Shown piece by piece: positions 26,801-34,636 of a stretch of 64,000 bases of DNA (position 1 is the stretch's first letter; every line of letters starts with the position of its first letter). The DNA is taken from positions 1 to 64,000 of the forward strand of contig QXWW01000019.1 of NCBI GenBank assembly GCA_009911185.1, read 5' to 3'. Both the position numbers and the translations under genes were made by a program. Below the pieces are notes generated by a model, which did not search any database, had not been told where the DNA came from, and saw nothing but the letters and a program-made list of their open reading frames with translations. The DNA comes from Lachnospiraceae bacterium (GTDB lineage Bacteria; Bacillota; Clostridia; Lachnospirales; Lachnospiraceae).

Positions 26801-28707
26801 CTGGAATCGGCAAGGCTTAATTTACTATATCCCAGATCAGAATTATAAATAAATAATGCCTTCGCCCCGGCATCCTGGGCAATTTCATGTTTTCTTGCAT
26901 ACGAAATCCCCCCTTTTTGTACAAACACAATTTTTCCTTTTACATTCTTTCCTTGGTAATCCTGCTTTTTTCCATAGGTTTCCAAAAAGACGTATTCATA
27001 AGAGGTTTCCTGATGATTCACCGCCAGGGACGCCATTGAAGCAATGTTCTTATTATCCGCTGCCTCCTCATAGAAATATGTCTGTTTCCCAAAACGGAAC
27101 CCATACCCGCTATACCCTGCGTTTACGGCGGAGGCCACAGTCAGGGCATTGGTATAAGAGCCAGGATTTCCGATCATATTCATATTCACATCTTCCGCCC
27201 GGTTATGATATGTACTGCTCGCGTCTGCCCATGCGCCGTTGTTTCCAGCCGAAATACTCACCACTGCATCGCTCTTTAAAAGCCTGGCAAATATCCCATC
27301 TACGTACTCTTCCCCGGAAAAAGCCTTACTTTCTCCGGGATTCGGAGTTCCCATGCTCAGATTTACTACATCTGCCCCCAGCAGCAGAGCGTCTTCCACC
27401 GCCGCCATGTAATCATCTGTATACGTTTCATTATTCCCATCAAATACTTTCATTATCAGAAGCTGGGCGTCCTTGGCAATTCCCGCCACTCCATCCTGCT
27501 GCTCCTGGTATCCTCCCTTTGAGTCCGGCACATACTGATTCGCCGCCGCAATCCCTGCCACATGCGTTCCATGATCCCCGCTCTCGTAGGAAACGTCCAG
27601 GTTCCTGCCAGAATAATTATACGCATAAGCAATTTTTTCATTGCGGTACAAAGCTTTCGGGCTTACTCCTTTGCCTTTCTGATCAATGTTCAGACGCGCG
27701 AAGACTTTGGAAATGTCTCCGGCATTCAGAAGTTCTTCCGCTGCATCGCGCCCGTTCTTCTCCTTCGTCATTTTTCTGCCGTACGAAAAAGCATTCTCGT
27801 CAAAAGAAGGATGGCTGACGTCGATTCCGGTATCTACAATGGCGATTCGCTGGCCAAGCCCGGTATATCCACTATCCCAGGTCTGATAACTTCCCACCAT
27901 CCCGCCGGCGGTATAGGTTGCGGGCTGCAGATTTTCCTGAAGCTGATACCTGGGAACCACATACACCGCTTTTACCCCCGCAACCTCCTGAATCTTCTCT
28001 ATATCGCCATACTCAACCACAGCGGATACTGCGTTAGACAAAAGACTGAACTGATAGCGAACCTCCAGTGGCCGTTCCTTCACCGCCTGTTGAATCTCTT
28101 CCACTACCATCCCCTGCCGCAGCCTAATCTCCTCTGAAAAATCCTGCGCCTTTTCATTTTCGCGTACTCCTTTGACGGAAAATCCTTGTTCCAGCACAGA
28201 TTCCCCTTCCAGCACAATAAATACACGGACTTCTTCCGCATCCTGACGAATATTTTCCCCGTTTGAAGCAATCGGCTCTGCTTCTATACCCGCTTTTACA
28301 GATTCTGTTTCTTCTTCCCATTGCAATTGCCCCGCGCTTCCCGTCTCTTCCTGCTCTTCCCTCTTCTCGTCCTGACGCAGTTTTTCCGTTTTTTCCGATT
28401 CCTCCTGCTCTTCTCCGTTCCTGTCCTGACGCAGTCTTCCCGCTTTTTCTGATTCTTCCTGCTCTTCTCCCTTCCCGCCTTGCCGCAGTTCTCCCGCTTT
28501 ATCTGCTTTCTCCTGCTCCTCCTTCGCATCCTTCCGCAGCCCTTCTTCTTCTCCGGTTCTTTTCTGAATATTGTTTTGCATCCCCGACTGCAATGTAAAA
28601 GATTCCGTTCCCTTTTCCTTTGCGCCGACGCTGCCTGTCATCCCCAGTGCCAGGAAAAATGCCAGAGTCAGCGCTGTCAGTCTGCGGCTGGCTTTTTTTC
28701 TTTTCAT
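23818..28707 (-). CDS. Giant subtilisin-like protease with dockerin module
   Basis: A 1629-residue secreted S8 peptidase. Signal peptide (1-29); charged tandem repeats (about 65-130); I9-like propeptide (160-255); catalytic domain with Asp292 in VDTGID, His379 in GDHGTHVAG, Asn489 in SAGNNG and Ser720 in SGTSMAAPS; an inserted PA domain (about 555-660); a beta region; a type I dockerin (about 870-935) with calcium loops at Asp877-Asp888 and Asp913-Asp924; C5a-peptidase-like beta domains (940-1270); a Big_2 domain (about 1275-1355); and a C-terminal propeller-like region (1360-1629). It resembles lactocepin and C5a peptidases. The dockerin in the middle is unusual. It overlaps the cohesin-like gene by 4 nt and lies 15 nt after the Nudix gene. 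Confidence 0.9.
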   Translation of the reverse strand: MKRKKASRRLTALTLAFFLALGMTGSVGAKEKGTESFTLQSGMQNNIQKRTGEEEGLRKDAKEEQEKADKAGELRQGGKGEEQEESEKAGRLRQDRNGEEQEESEKTEKLRQDEKREEQEETGSAGQLQWEEETESVKAGIEAEPIASNGENIRQDAEEVRVFIVLEGESVLEQGFSVKGVRENEKAQDFSEEIRLRQGMVVEEIQQAVKERPLEVRYQFSLLSNAVSAVVEYGDIEKIQEVAGVKAVYVVPRYQLQENLQPATYTAGGMVGSYQTWDSGYTGLGQRIAIVDTGIDVSHPSFDENAFSYGRKMTKEKNGRDAAEELLNAGDISKVFARLNIDQKGKGVSPKALYRNEKIAYAYNYSGRNLDVSYESGDHGTHVAGIAAANQYVPDSKGGYQEQQDGVAGIAKDAQLLIMKVFDGNNETYTDDYMAAVEDALLLGADVVNLSMGTPNPGESKAFSGEEYVDGIFARLLKSDAVVSISAGNNGAWADASSTYHNRAEDVNMNMIGNPGSYTNALTVASAVNAGYSGYGFRFGKQTYFYEEAADNKNIASMASLAVNHQETSYEYVFLETYGKKQDYQGKNVKGKIVFVQKGGISYARKHEIAQDAGAKALFIYNSDLGYSKLSLADSRAVIPCAILGWADSWELSAPERESVISILPQPVSSREAAKGYKMSSFSAWGVPGDLSLKPEITAPGEEIYSAMDQGTYGCMSGTSMAAPSIAGMSALVSEYIKRSNLEEKTGLGKRALIQSLLLSTAVPLKEEDNEEYSPRKQGGGLANVHAATTTPAYLLVNGKAGNDGKVKAELGDDPKRRGIYEFSFSVYNISGKNQYYSLDSSILTEELLQEKWIAGSSHKLQPQVTFSSQNQVLFYDLNGDGKVNQEDAAKLLCHVNQSTLFERVERNQEKFDFHKDGVIDTADVYGFLKELQAETPSADFQEKVLEVKEQAQVSVKIELSAKDRNYLDNSFRHGMYVEGFVYLKGAVELSVPLLAFYGNWTESSMFEPFDYLQFYNGGKQEGMTYSDVNVANYLNYYRAEEERNFYYGSNLYLEGGDREYLPDRNAFSTASGDRIESAAYTLIRNAARIETSIVDDKTGKVYYQYQEENYPGVYYDSREGKWFNREYTSVLDWSGTDRQGKLLPEGTRVRFMVRALPEYYRDKPQKAADGAVFSVPLTIDNTKPKLLAMEDEGPGSICLKFRDNRYTAAVKVYDRDRETLLKAYSVNQKKPGLAVQITIKDPKKVFYLKLIDYAGNTAFYRVNRSGSADTSCTDGVTLDQSELKLIKRNTKRLKAVVSPEGVLDDTVTFRSENDSIAAVDQKGNVTGMAPGRTRIIATTNAKNAEGRAEIAVCQVTVEEIQVSLNGIIWNGDGKTWFGSVNTAKLPEYTKLSQIKKNRYYLAASAVEDKILAVEEAGEGSAVYLMDPARQYQTISKGNLEWKISDLAYSPNTNLVFSVGGTELNCFERENIYTVQGFVSVYDVTLGDKLMGITYAGSSNEGKYGMTDWFYVVTQSGKLYEMGYAAKSEEYVYKNILKEVGNTGISTGEEESRNSLYYEPDSGYIFWSVYDRNHTASLYAVSCKKSGKEHTVDTYYLGDFPEGAWPFVFTSGTSGLDGYSFVCRKEGGQ
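28350..28535 (-). repeat. 54-bp tandem repeats in the protease gene
   Basis: The block beginning CCTGCTC recurs at 28350, 28404, 28458 and 28512, an exact 54-bp period, encoding 18-residue Glu/Gln/Lys/Arg-rich units (pattern GEEQEESEKAGRLRQD). It lies between the signal peptide and the propeptide. Being in frame, its copy number could change without a frameshift. Confidence 0.8.
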
Positions 28708-28722
28708 AGCTTCCCGCCCTTC

Positions 28723-29214
28723 TCATTCTGTATTGACCAACTCCATGGCTCTGCCGTTCAATACTGCCTCCGTTAATCTGTCTGACTGATAACACAGTTT
28801 CAAGGAAAAAAATGGCGCGTTTTCCAGCAACAGGCGGAAGAAAATTTTATCTCCTTCCCACAAATGCAGCGACATAATACGCTCCTTTTCCACCCATTCT
28901 AACGTTCCCTCATCGCATTCCCCTATGGTTCCTTCAAATGTATCCGCCGTATACAGGCACATGTATTCCGTCGGCCATCCCTCCGCGATAAATGTTATAA
29001 TTCCCCGAAAAGAAAAACTGGTCAATGTCAGACCAGTTTCCTCTTTTACTTCCCGGAGCAGACATTCTTCCGGACTTTCCCCTTCTTCAAAATGCCCGCC
29101 AATTCCAATCCACTTATCCTTATTCACATCATTTTGCTTTTTTACTCTGTGCAGCATCAGATACTTACCTTCTTTTTCAATATAGCACAGAGTTGTCAAT
29201 GGTGATCGTTCCAT
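28723..29214 (-). CDS. Nudix hydrolase (MutT-like)
   Basis: A 163-residue Nudix enzyme, probably 8-oxo-dGTP diphosphatase-like. The complete Nudix box, G-x5-E-x7-REVKEETGL, spans about residues 40-62 (GGHFEEGESPEECLLREV...). The N-terminal LTTLCYIEKEGKYLMLHR is typical of the MutT group that cleans nucleotide pools. It is cytoplasmic, with no signal. It lies 14 nt after the lipoprotein gene and 15 nt before the protease gene, which puts a housekeeping enzyme inside a run of exported proteins. The ribosome site is poor (GGCGG). Confidence 0.9.
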   Translation of the reverse strand: MERSPLTTLCYIEKEGKYLMLHRVKKQNDVNKDKWIGIGGHFEEGESPEECLLREVKEETGLTLTSFSFRGIITFIAEGWPTEYMCLYTADTFEGTIGECDEGTLEWVEKERIMSLHLWEGDKIFFRLLLENAPFFSLKLCYQSDRLTEAVLNGRAMELVNTE

Positions 29215-29228
29215 ACTATCCGCCGCCT

Positions 29229-30173
29229 TTATTTATTTTGAATATAATCCGGGTTCATCACTGCCTCTAACGCTTCATAGGGCACTTCCACTTCAATCGT
29301 TCCAGCCGCATGGGAAGTAACCATATCCGGATTGCAGATTACCACAAGCCCCTTGTCATTTAAGTAAAATACATTTTCTGTAAGCACATCGGGAACATAA
29401 CTCTCATAATCTTCCATCAGGGCGTCTTTATAAGGCTCCTGGGTGATCGTTTCCACAATATATGTTTCCACAATTTTTTCCGCTTCCGTCTTATCTGTAA
29501 AAATATCAGACAAATACAAAAGCGCTCCTGTTGTGGCGTCGAAACAGTAAGATGTCGTCCAGGTATTCGGGTGAGCGCTTCCCTGCCACTTGTAATTTTC
29601 TGCGGCAATACTTAAAATCCGTGTGGAAGCATATACCACTTTATAACTGCATCCATACCCATAACCATTCCAATTTTGCGCGGCCTCCTCCTTCGTCATT
29701 TGTTTATAAGCATCTCTGGCCGCCTCTGCGTCCTCCTGTATATAAGTCTCGTTCGCAGTATGCTGCTGCTCAAATACCATATTCATCTTCTCCGCCGCCG
29801 CTTCGCGCCCCGGTATGGAAATAACCGGACAGTTTTCTGTGACAGCAAGCAACAGTACCCCGCTCTCCTCATCCTGAATATTCTGGGAATAGTCTGTAAA
29901 TGTCACTTCCGGCACACTGGAAAGTTCCTCTCCCGGCTCTTCTGCAGGCGCTTCCTGCTTCTTCGGCTCTTCCTGGTCCTTTTTCGTGTCCGTCTTTTTC
30001 TTTTCTTCTGCCTTTTTTTGCACTTCACTTTTTTGCGGCTTCTTGGCGGATTCTGTACTGCTGGAATTATCTTTCACAGCGCTGCCAGAATTATTTTCCC
30101 TGGTTCCTTTGCCGCTGCAGGCCGCTGCCAATAAGCAAACGCCAAGGCCCAATATCATAATTTTCTTTCTCAT
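29229..30173 (-). CDS. DUF4163/DUF3298 (RsiV-like) lipoprotein
   Basis: A 314-residue lipoprotein: signal peptide with lipobox LAAAC near residue 18, a Lys/Glu-rich spacer (about 40-85), then a DUF4163-like domain (about 100-190) and a DUF3298 domain (about 195-305, with DIFTDKTEAEKIVETYI and FYLNDKGLVVICNPDMV). The same pair occurs in the extracellular part of the lysozyme-binding anti-sigma factor RsiV, but no sigma-factor-binding or membrane segment is present here. The start at 30173 is preferred over an in-frame TTG two codons earlier. It lies 14 nt downstream of thiD. A lysozyme-binding or wall-sensing role is speculative. Confidence 0.8.
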   Translation of the reverse strand: MRKKIMILGLGVCLLAAACSGKGTRENNSGSAVKDNSSSTESAKKPQKSEVQKKAEEKKKTDTKKDQEEPKKQEAPAEEPGEELSSVPEVTFTDYSQNIQDEESGVLLLAVTENCPVISIPGREAAAEKMNMVFEQQHTANETYIQEDAEAARDAYKQMTKEEAAQNWNGYGYGCSYKVVYASTRILSIAAENYKWQGSAHPNTWTTSYCFDATTGALLYLSDIFTDKTEAEKIVETYIVETITQEPYKDALMEDYESYVPDVLTENVFYLNDKGLVVICNPDMVTSHAAGTIEVEVPYEALEAVMNPDYIQNK

Positions 30174-30187
30174 ATACAAAGTCCCCT

Positions 30188-30976
30188 TTACGTTTCTTTT
30201 ATACGGTACATATGGTTCAGCGGTCCATTTCCTCTGCCTAAGTTCATGCCATCCGCGATAGCCCCGGTGATATATTCCTTCGCCATTTTGGCGCTGGCGA
30301 TCCTGTCCAGACCTCTGGCAAGCCCGCAGGCAATCGCCGCCGACAACGTGCAGCCTGTCCCATGGGTATTGCTGTTGGAAATATGCGCCGCCGTCAGCCA
30401 GACAAGATTCTCGCCGTCATATAGAAGATCGTCAGCGCTGCGGCCGTCATGTCCGCCTTTTAAATAAACCATTCCTCTGTATTGTAACGCAAACTCCCTT
30501 ACTGCCGCAACCCTTTCTTCTCTTGTTTTCATGGTTGTTTTTAACAAAAGTTCTGCCTCCGGCAGATTAGGCGTATAAACTTCTGCCAGGGGAAGCAGAT
30601 TTCTGGTATAGTAGCCGAAAGCCTGCGGCTCCATCAAACGCCTGCCGCTTGTGGATACCATTACCGTATCGATCACCAAATGTTTTACCTGGTATTTCAC
30701 CAGACAGTCCCGGATTACCCGCATCTGTTCCGTCCCGGTAATCATTCCCAATTTTACTGCATCCGGCACAATATCTGTAAATACGCATTCTAATTGTTTC
30801 TGCAAAAAATCTGGGGATACCGGCAAAATGTCCGCTACCCCCATCGTATTCTGTGCCGTCAATGCTGTAATCACACTTTCCCCATACAGCCCTAAGGCTG
30901 TAATTGTTTTCAAATCTGCCTGTATGCCGGCACCGCCGCTGCAGTCGCTGCCAGCAATTGTAAGCACTGTCTTCAC
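30188..30976 (-). CDS. thiD: Hydroxymethylpyrimidine (phosphate) kinase
   Basis: A 262-residue ribokinase-fold kinase that phosphorylates HMP and HMP-phosphate in thiamine synthesis. The N-terminal VLTIAGSDCSGGAGIQADLKT is diagnostic, and the C-terminal anion-hole motif NTHGTGCTLSAAIACGLA lies near residue 210. The start is a GTG at 30976, with AGGAGG 5 nt upstream; upstream in-frame Met codons lack a ribosome site. Its normal N-terminus begins right there. It follows thiE by 19 nt as the last thiamine gene of the operon. Confidence 0.95.
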   Translation of the reverse strand: MKTVLTIAGSDCSGGAGIQADLKTITALGLYGESVITALTAQNTMGVADILPVSPDFLQKQLECVFTDIVPDAVKLGMITGTEQMRVIRDCLVKYQVKHLVIDTVMVSTSGRRLMEPQAFGYYTRNLLPLAEVYTPNLPEAELLLKTTMKTREERVAAVREFALQYRGMVYLKGGHDGRSADDLLYDGENLVWLTAAHISNSNTHGTGCTLSAAIACGLARGLDRIASAKMAKEYITGAIADGMNLGRGNGPLNHMYRIKET

Positions 30977-30995
30977 ATGTTCCTCCTGTCCTCTG

Positions 30996-31604
30996 CTATG
31001 TCCTTGCAAACTCTTCTAAGAGCCGGCGCACCTTTTCCACCTCTTCCACAGGATTTTGAGCTTTTAAAATCCCGGCAGAAATCGCCAGCCCGCTTGCTCC
31101 GCATAACAAAGGCTTCCTGCCATTGGCCGCATTAATTCCACCTACCGCCACATTGGGGATGGGAGCCTCCTGCAAAATTGACCGGTACATTTCCTCTGAA
31201 ATAGGCACGGCGTCCTGTTTGGTCTCTGTGGGAAACCATGCGCCGCTGCCCAGATAATCGGCTCCTTCTTCCATCGCCTGGCGTGCCTGTTCCACAGTCT
31301 TTGCTGTAGCGCCAATGATTTTCCCCGGGCCAAGACAATCTCTGGCGTCTTTCACCGGAATATCGGACTGTCCCAAATGCACGCCGTCCGCCTCACTGAG
31401 CAGCGCGATGTCCACCCGGTCATTGATGATCAGTTTTGTCGCCGTTTTTGCTGTCATTTCCCGCAGCTTTCGGGCGCGTTTCAAGTATTCCGCTGAAGAA
31501 ATATGCTTCTCACGAAGCTGGATATAGTCAATTCCCGCATGTAAAATTGCTGCTATGGTTTCTTCTTTGCAGGAAAAATCTGCAATCACATACAGCCAGC
31601 TCAT
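30996..31604 (-). CDS. thiE: Thiamine-phosphate synthase
   Basis: A 202-residue TIM-barrel enzyme that joins HMP-pyrophosphate and thiazole phosphate to thiamine phosphate. Seen: IQLREKH near residue 30, LIINDRVDIALLSEADGVHLGQSD near 60-85, GATAKTVEQA near 108, YLGSGAWFPTETK near 130 (the pyrophosphate loop) and VAVGGINAAN near 165. The ATG at 31604 is chosen over the ATG two codons earlier because the latter touches the GGAGG. It begins 31 nt after thiM. Confidence 0.95.
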   Translation of the reverse strand: MSWLYVIADFSCKEETIAAILHAGIDYIQLREKHISSAEYLKRARKLREMTAKTATKLIINDRVDIALLSEADGVHLGQSDIPVKDARDCLGPGKIIGATAKTVEQARQAMEEGADYLGSGAWFPTETKQDAVPISEEMYRSILQEAPIPNVAVGGINAANGRKPLLCGASGLAISAGILKAQNPVEEVEKVRRLLEEFART

Positions 31605-31635
31605 TTTCATCCTCCTTTGCACTGTAACGGCGTAT

Positions 31636-32454
31636 TTATTGTAACAGCCATTCTTTAAAATGCGGTTCTGCAAGATGAGAAAGCTCATCCAGCACAAGCG
31701 TCTTCGCACTTCCATAGCCGCTGGCTCTTCCTGCTTGTTCCAGGGCATACGCCATCCCCAAAGAAGCCGCCCACGCTGCCAGAGCATACGCCTGCTCCTG
31801 CCTCTGCCTGACTGTCACACTGCAGCAGGCGCCTGTTACTGCACCGGCAAGACATCCGCTTCCTACGATATTATATCGGTTCTTTTTTCGTATCTCACAA
31901 GGTCTTATCAGTTCTTGTTTTCTGCCGTCCCATATCATGTAATCTGTCTGCCCTGTCACAAAATACAGCCTGCCCTCCGGAATCTTTAATGACAATTCCC
32001 GTTTTTCTACGGCGTCAATACCCTCTTTTGTAAGCCGGTTCTGCTGGATACTGTACAGTTCCGAACAGTTGCCTTTTACAATCCCCTTCCATGGCAAGGC
32101 CAGAAGCTTCTGCACCTCGTGCAGACGAAAGTGGGAAGCCCCGCACCCCACAGGGTCCAATACCAGCGGCTTTCCAAATCCTGCCGCATATTTTAACAAC
32201 TGCTCTGCGGCCTTCATCTTTTCTTGACTGGGCTGTCCCAGATTCACTACGCTGGCGTCCGACTGCTCTGTAATCTCCTGCATTTCCCGGGCATCCACCG
32301 CCATCAGAGGGCGCGCTCCCAGGGCGGACAATCCGTCCGCGCACAGGGCCGCGGATACGGTATTGGGCAGCATATGTATCAAAGGCTTCTGCTCTCTGAT
32401 TTCCCGGAACACCTGCGCAATCTGTCCGGCTGTCTTCTCCCATGCCTGTTTCAT
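31636..32454 (-). CDS. thiM: Hydroxyethylthiazole kinase
   Basis: A 272-residue kinase that salvages the thiazole half of thiamine. The motif PNTVSAALCADGLSALGARPLM near residue 30 corresponds to the thiazole-binding loop; VLDPVGCGASHFR is near 96; VKGNCSEL near 125; and GSGCLAGAVTGA near 200 carries the catalytic Cys. The N-terminal loop is more divergent than usual (a canonical enzyme has HNxTNxV). It overlaps thiW by 4 nt, so the predicted thiazole transporter and the kinase are co-translated. Confidence 0.9.
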   Translation of the reverse strand: MKQAWEKTAGQIAQVFREIREQKPLIHMLPNTVSAALCADGLSALGARPLMAVDAREMQEITEQSDASVVNLGQPSQEKMKAAEQLLKYAAGFGKPLVLDPVGCGASHFRLHEVQKLLALPWKGIVKGNCSELYSIQQNRLTKEGIDAVEKRELSLKIPEGRLYFVTGQTDYMIWDGRKQELIRPCEIRKKNRYNIVGSGCLAGAVTGACCSVTVRQRQEQAYALAAWAASLGMAYALEQAGRASGYGSAKTLVLDELSHLAEPHFKEWLLQ

Positions 32455-32990
32455 AGCCGCTGCTCTTTTCCGGCGACAGGCTGTTCCTCTAACATATGTT
32501 TCAGATAATGGAATGTTCCGGATTTATACAACACGCCAAGAAGCATAGCTGCTAATATGCAGCCTCCAACGGTGCTAATCAAAAAAGGGACGACATAGGT
32601 AAACAAAGCCGCCTTGCTGTTTCCCATCAAGAGCAGCGCAAGCGGATAGCACAGCATACCTCCCAAAAACCCTGTGCCTATGATTTCACCTGCAAATGCA
32701 GTCCACAATTTTCTGGTATAACGATACCACACTGCTCCCAGAAAAGCGCCCGCCATACTTCCGGGAAACGCCAGAAGGCTTCCTGTTCCCAAAAGATTAC
32801 GGATCAGCGCCGTAGAAAAGGCAAATCCCAGCGCATACCCTGGCCCTAAGAATACCCCGGAAAGCACATTCAGCAAATGCTGGACAGGAAAACATTTGGA
32901 AGCTCCCACCGGAATGGAAAATGCAGACAGGCACACACCCAATGCTGTCATCATACCTGCCAATGCCAGTTTCTTTACATTTAATTTCAT
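32451..32990 (-). CDS. thiW: Predicted thiazole transporter component
   Basis: A 179-residue membrane protein with about five to six hydrophobic helices. The sequence GMMTALGVCLSAFSIPVGASKCFPVQHLLNVLSGVFLGP is typical of ThiW, an S-component-like protein of energy-coupling-factor transporters. ThiW genes regularly lie beside thiM under TPP riboswitches, and the role in thiazole uptake comes from that association. It needs ECF ATPase modules that are not encoded here. A good AAGGAGG site precedes the ATG, 33 nt after thiC. Confidence 0.9.
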   Translation of the reverse strand: MKLNVKKLALAGMMTALGVCLSAFSIPVGASKCFPVQHLLNVLSGVFLGPGYALGFAFSTALIRNLLGTGSLLAFPGSMAGAFLGAVWYRYTRKLWTAFAGEIIGTGFLGGMLCYPLALLLMGNSKAALFTYVVPFLISTVGGCILAAMLLGVLYKSGTFHYLKHMLEEQPVAGKEQRL

Positions 32991-33023
32991 GATGTCCTCC
33001 TTATTTGTTTCATCTGCGAATGC

Positions 33024-34328
33024 TTATAAGATGTCGATATATTCTCCGGACAATGCCTTATTCATGCTGCGCACGGCACAAAACTTCCCGCACATAGAAC
33101 AAGTATCTTCATGCTCCGGCTTTCTGTCATCACGGATTTTTTTAGCTGTTTCCGGGTCCATGGCACACTCCCACTGCGCATCCCAGTCCAGGTTACGCCG
33201 TGCGTCCGCCATCTTATCATCCAGCTCCCGCGCACCCCGGACACCCTTGGCAATATCCGCCGCATGTGCCGCTATTTTAGAAGCCATGATCCCCTGTTTT
33301 ACATCCTCCACATTCGGCAGAGCCAAATGCTCAGCGGGCGTTACGTAACACAAAAATGCCGCTCCGTTCTGCGCCGCAATCGCTCCGCCGATTGCTGATG
33401 TAATGTGATCATAGCCCGGCGCAATATCTGTTACGATTGGCCCCAGCACATAAAACGGCGCTCCCATACAAATGGTCTGCTGCAGTTTCATGTTCGCTGC
33501 AATCTGATCCATAGGCATATGACCTGGTCCTTCTACCATTACCTGAACGTCCCGCTCCCAGGCACGCTTTGTCAATTCTCCCAGCCGCACCAGCTCCTCA
33601 ATCTGGCATACATCAGAGCCATCTGCAAGGCAGCCCGGACGACAGGCGTCTCCCAGAGAAATGGTCACATCATATTCCCGGCAGATTTCCAGGATCTCAT
33701 CATAATACTCATAAAATGGATTTTCCTCCCCAGTCATGCTCATCCAGGCAAACACCAGAGAACCGCCCCGGGACACAATATTCATCTTCCGTTTATGCTT
33801 CCTGATCTGCTCAATGGTCTTTCTGGTGATTCCACAGTGGAGGGTGACAAAATCCACGCCGTCTTCTGCGTGAAGGCGCACCACGTCGATAAAGTCCTTA
33901 GCTGTCAGGGTGGCAAGGTCACGCTGGTAATGAATCACAGAATCATACACGGGAACCGTTCCAATCATTGCCGGACACTCGGAAGTAAGTTTTCTGCGAA
34001 AAGGAATCGTATCCCCGTGAGAAGACAGATCCATAATCGCATGTGCTCCCATATTTACAGCTTCCATCACTTTCTGCATCTCAATATCGTAATCTTTACA
34101 ATCTCTGGAGATACCCAGATTGACATTGATTTTGGTCTTTAACATCGAGCCTACCCCTTCCGGCTCGATGCAGGTGTGGTTCTTATTGGCGCATATTGCC
34201 ACTTTTCCTTCTGCCACCAGTGGCATAAGTTCCTCCACGTTCATCCGTTCCTTGGCGGCTACTTTCTTTAGTTCTTCTGTTGCAATCCCTTTACGGGCTG
34301 CTTCCATCTGTGTCGCATATTCTCTCAT
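33024..34328 (-). CDS. thiC: Phosphomethylpyrimidine synthase
   Basis: A 434-residue radical SAM enzyme that rearranges aminoimidazole ribotide into HMP phosphate. Its length is that of the short clostridial form without the N-terminal extension. The C-terminal cluster-binding motif CSMCGKFC (Cys-x2-Cys-x4-Cys) lies near residue 415. Core motifs: [10 protein letters not shown] near 90, GTVPVYD near 147, MVEGPGHMP near 270 and [15 protein letters not shown] near 300. It is the first gene behind the TPP riboswitch. Thiazole-ring synthesis genes (thiG, thiS, thiH) are absent from this operon. Confidence 0.97.
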   Translation of the reverse strand: MREYATQMEAARKGIATEELKKVAAKERMNVEELMPLVAEGKVAICANKNHTCIEPEGVGSMLKTKINVNLGISRDCKDYDIEMQKVMEAVNMGAHAIMDLSSHGDTIPFRRKLTSECPAMIGTVPVYDSVIHYQRDLATLTAKDFIDVVRLHAEDGVDFVTLHCGITRKTIEQIRKHKRKMNIVSRGGSLVFAWMSMTGEENPFYEYYDEILEICREYDVTISLGDACRPGCLADGSDVCQIEELVRLGELTKRAWERDVQVMVEGPGHMPMDQIAANMKLQQTICMGAPFYVLGPIVTDIAPGYDHITSAIGGAIAAQNGAAFLCYVTPAEHLALPNVEDVKQGIMASKIAAHAADIAKGVRGARELDDKMADARRNLDWDAQWECAMDPETAKKIRDDRKPEHEDTCSMCGKFCAVRSMNKALSGEYIDIL

Positions 34329-34394
34329 CGTCTTCTCCTTTTTGCCTGGAACTGAAATAGCAAAAGCAGCAGGTCTTTCCTATAAGATAAAAAA

Positions 34395-34420
34395 GAAGAC
34401 GCCGTTGTAACAGCGTCTTC
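34395..34420 (-). terminator. Riboswitch-controlled terminator
   Basis: On the minus strand GAAGACGC pairs with GCGTCTTC, with an inner GTT/AAC stem, and is followed by TTTTTT. It lies between the TPP aptamer and thiC, the expected place for an expression platform that stops transcription when thiamine pyrophosphate is bound. Confidence 0.88.
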
Positions 34421-34435
34421 TTCAAAATCCATATC

Positions 34436-34520
34436 CGTTCCGCTCCCTACGACAGTATTAACTGACAGGTTCAAAGAGTCAGGTTTTAACCTTCTCAACT
34501 GCTATGCAGTCCCTCTGCGT
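34436..34520 (-). promoter_or_regulatory. TPP riboswitch (THI element)
   Basis: Read on the minus strand, the conserved aptamer parts appear in order: an opening GCAGAGGGACTGC-like stem, a GAGA near 34490, then CTTTGAACCTG, then TTAATACTG and CGTAGGGA near 34445. These are the hallmarks of thiamine pyrophosphate aptamers. It stands between its promoter and the thiC operon, with a terminator directly after. Confidence 0.93.
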
Positions 34521-34564
34521 TTATTATTTTTTCTATACTGCTGATTTACATCAGATATGTTTTT

Positions 34565-34593
34565 ATCATAACGTATTTGATAACGTTTGTCAA
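34565..34593 (-). promoter_or_regulatory. Promoter of the thiamine operon
   Basis: On the minus strand TTGACA (34588-34593), a 17-bp spacer and TATGAT (34565-34570). Transcription would start about 40 nt before the aptamer. Confidence 0.8.
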
Positions 34594-34636
34594 TGCGGTT
34601 TGTACGAATCATATATTCGTGCAAACATCCTGTATT

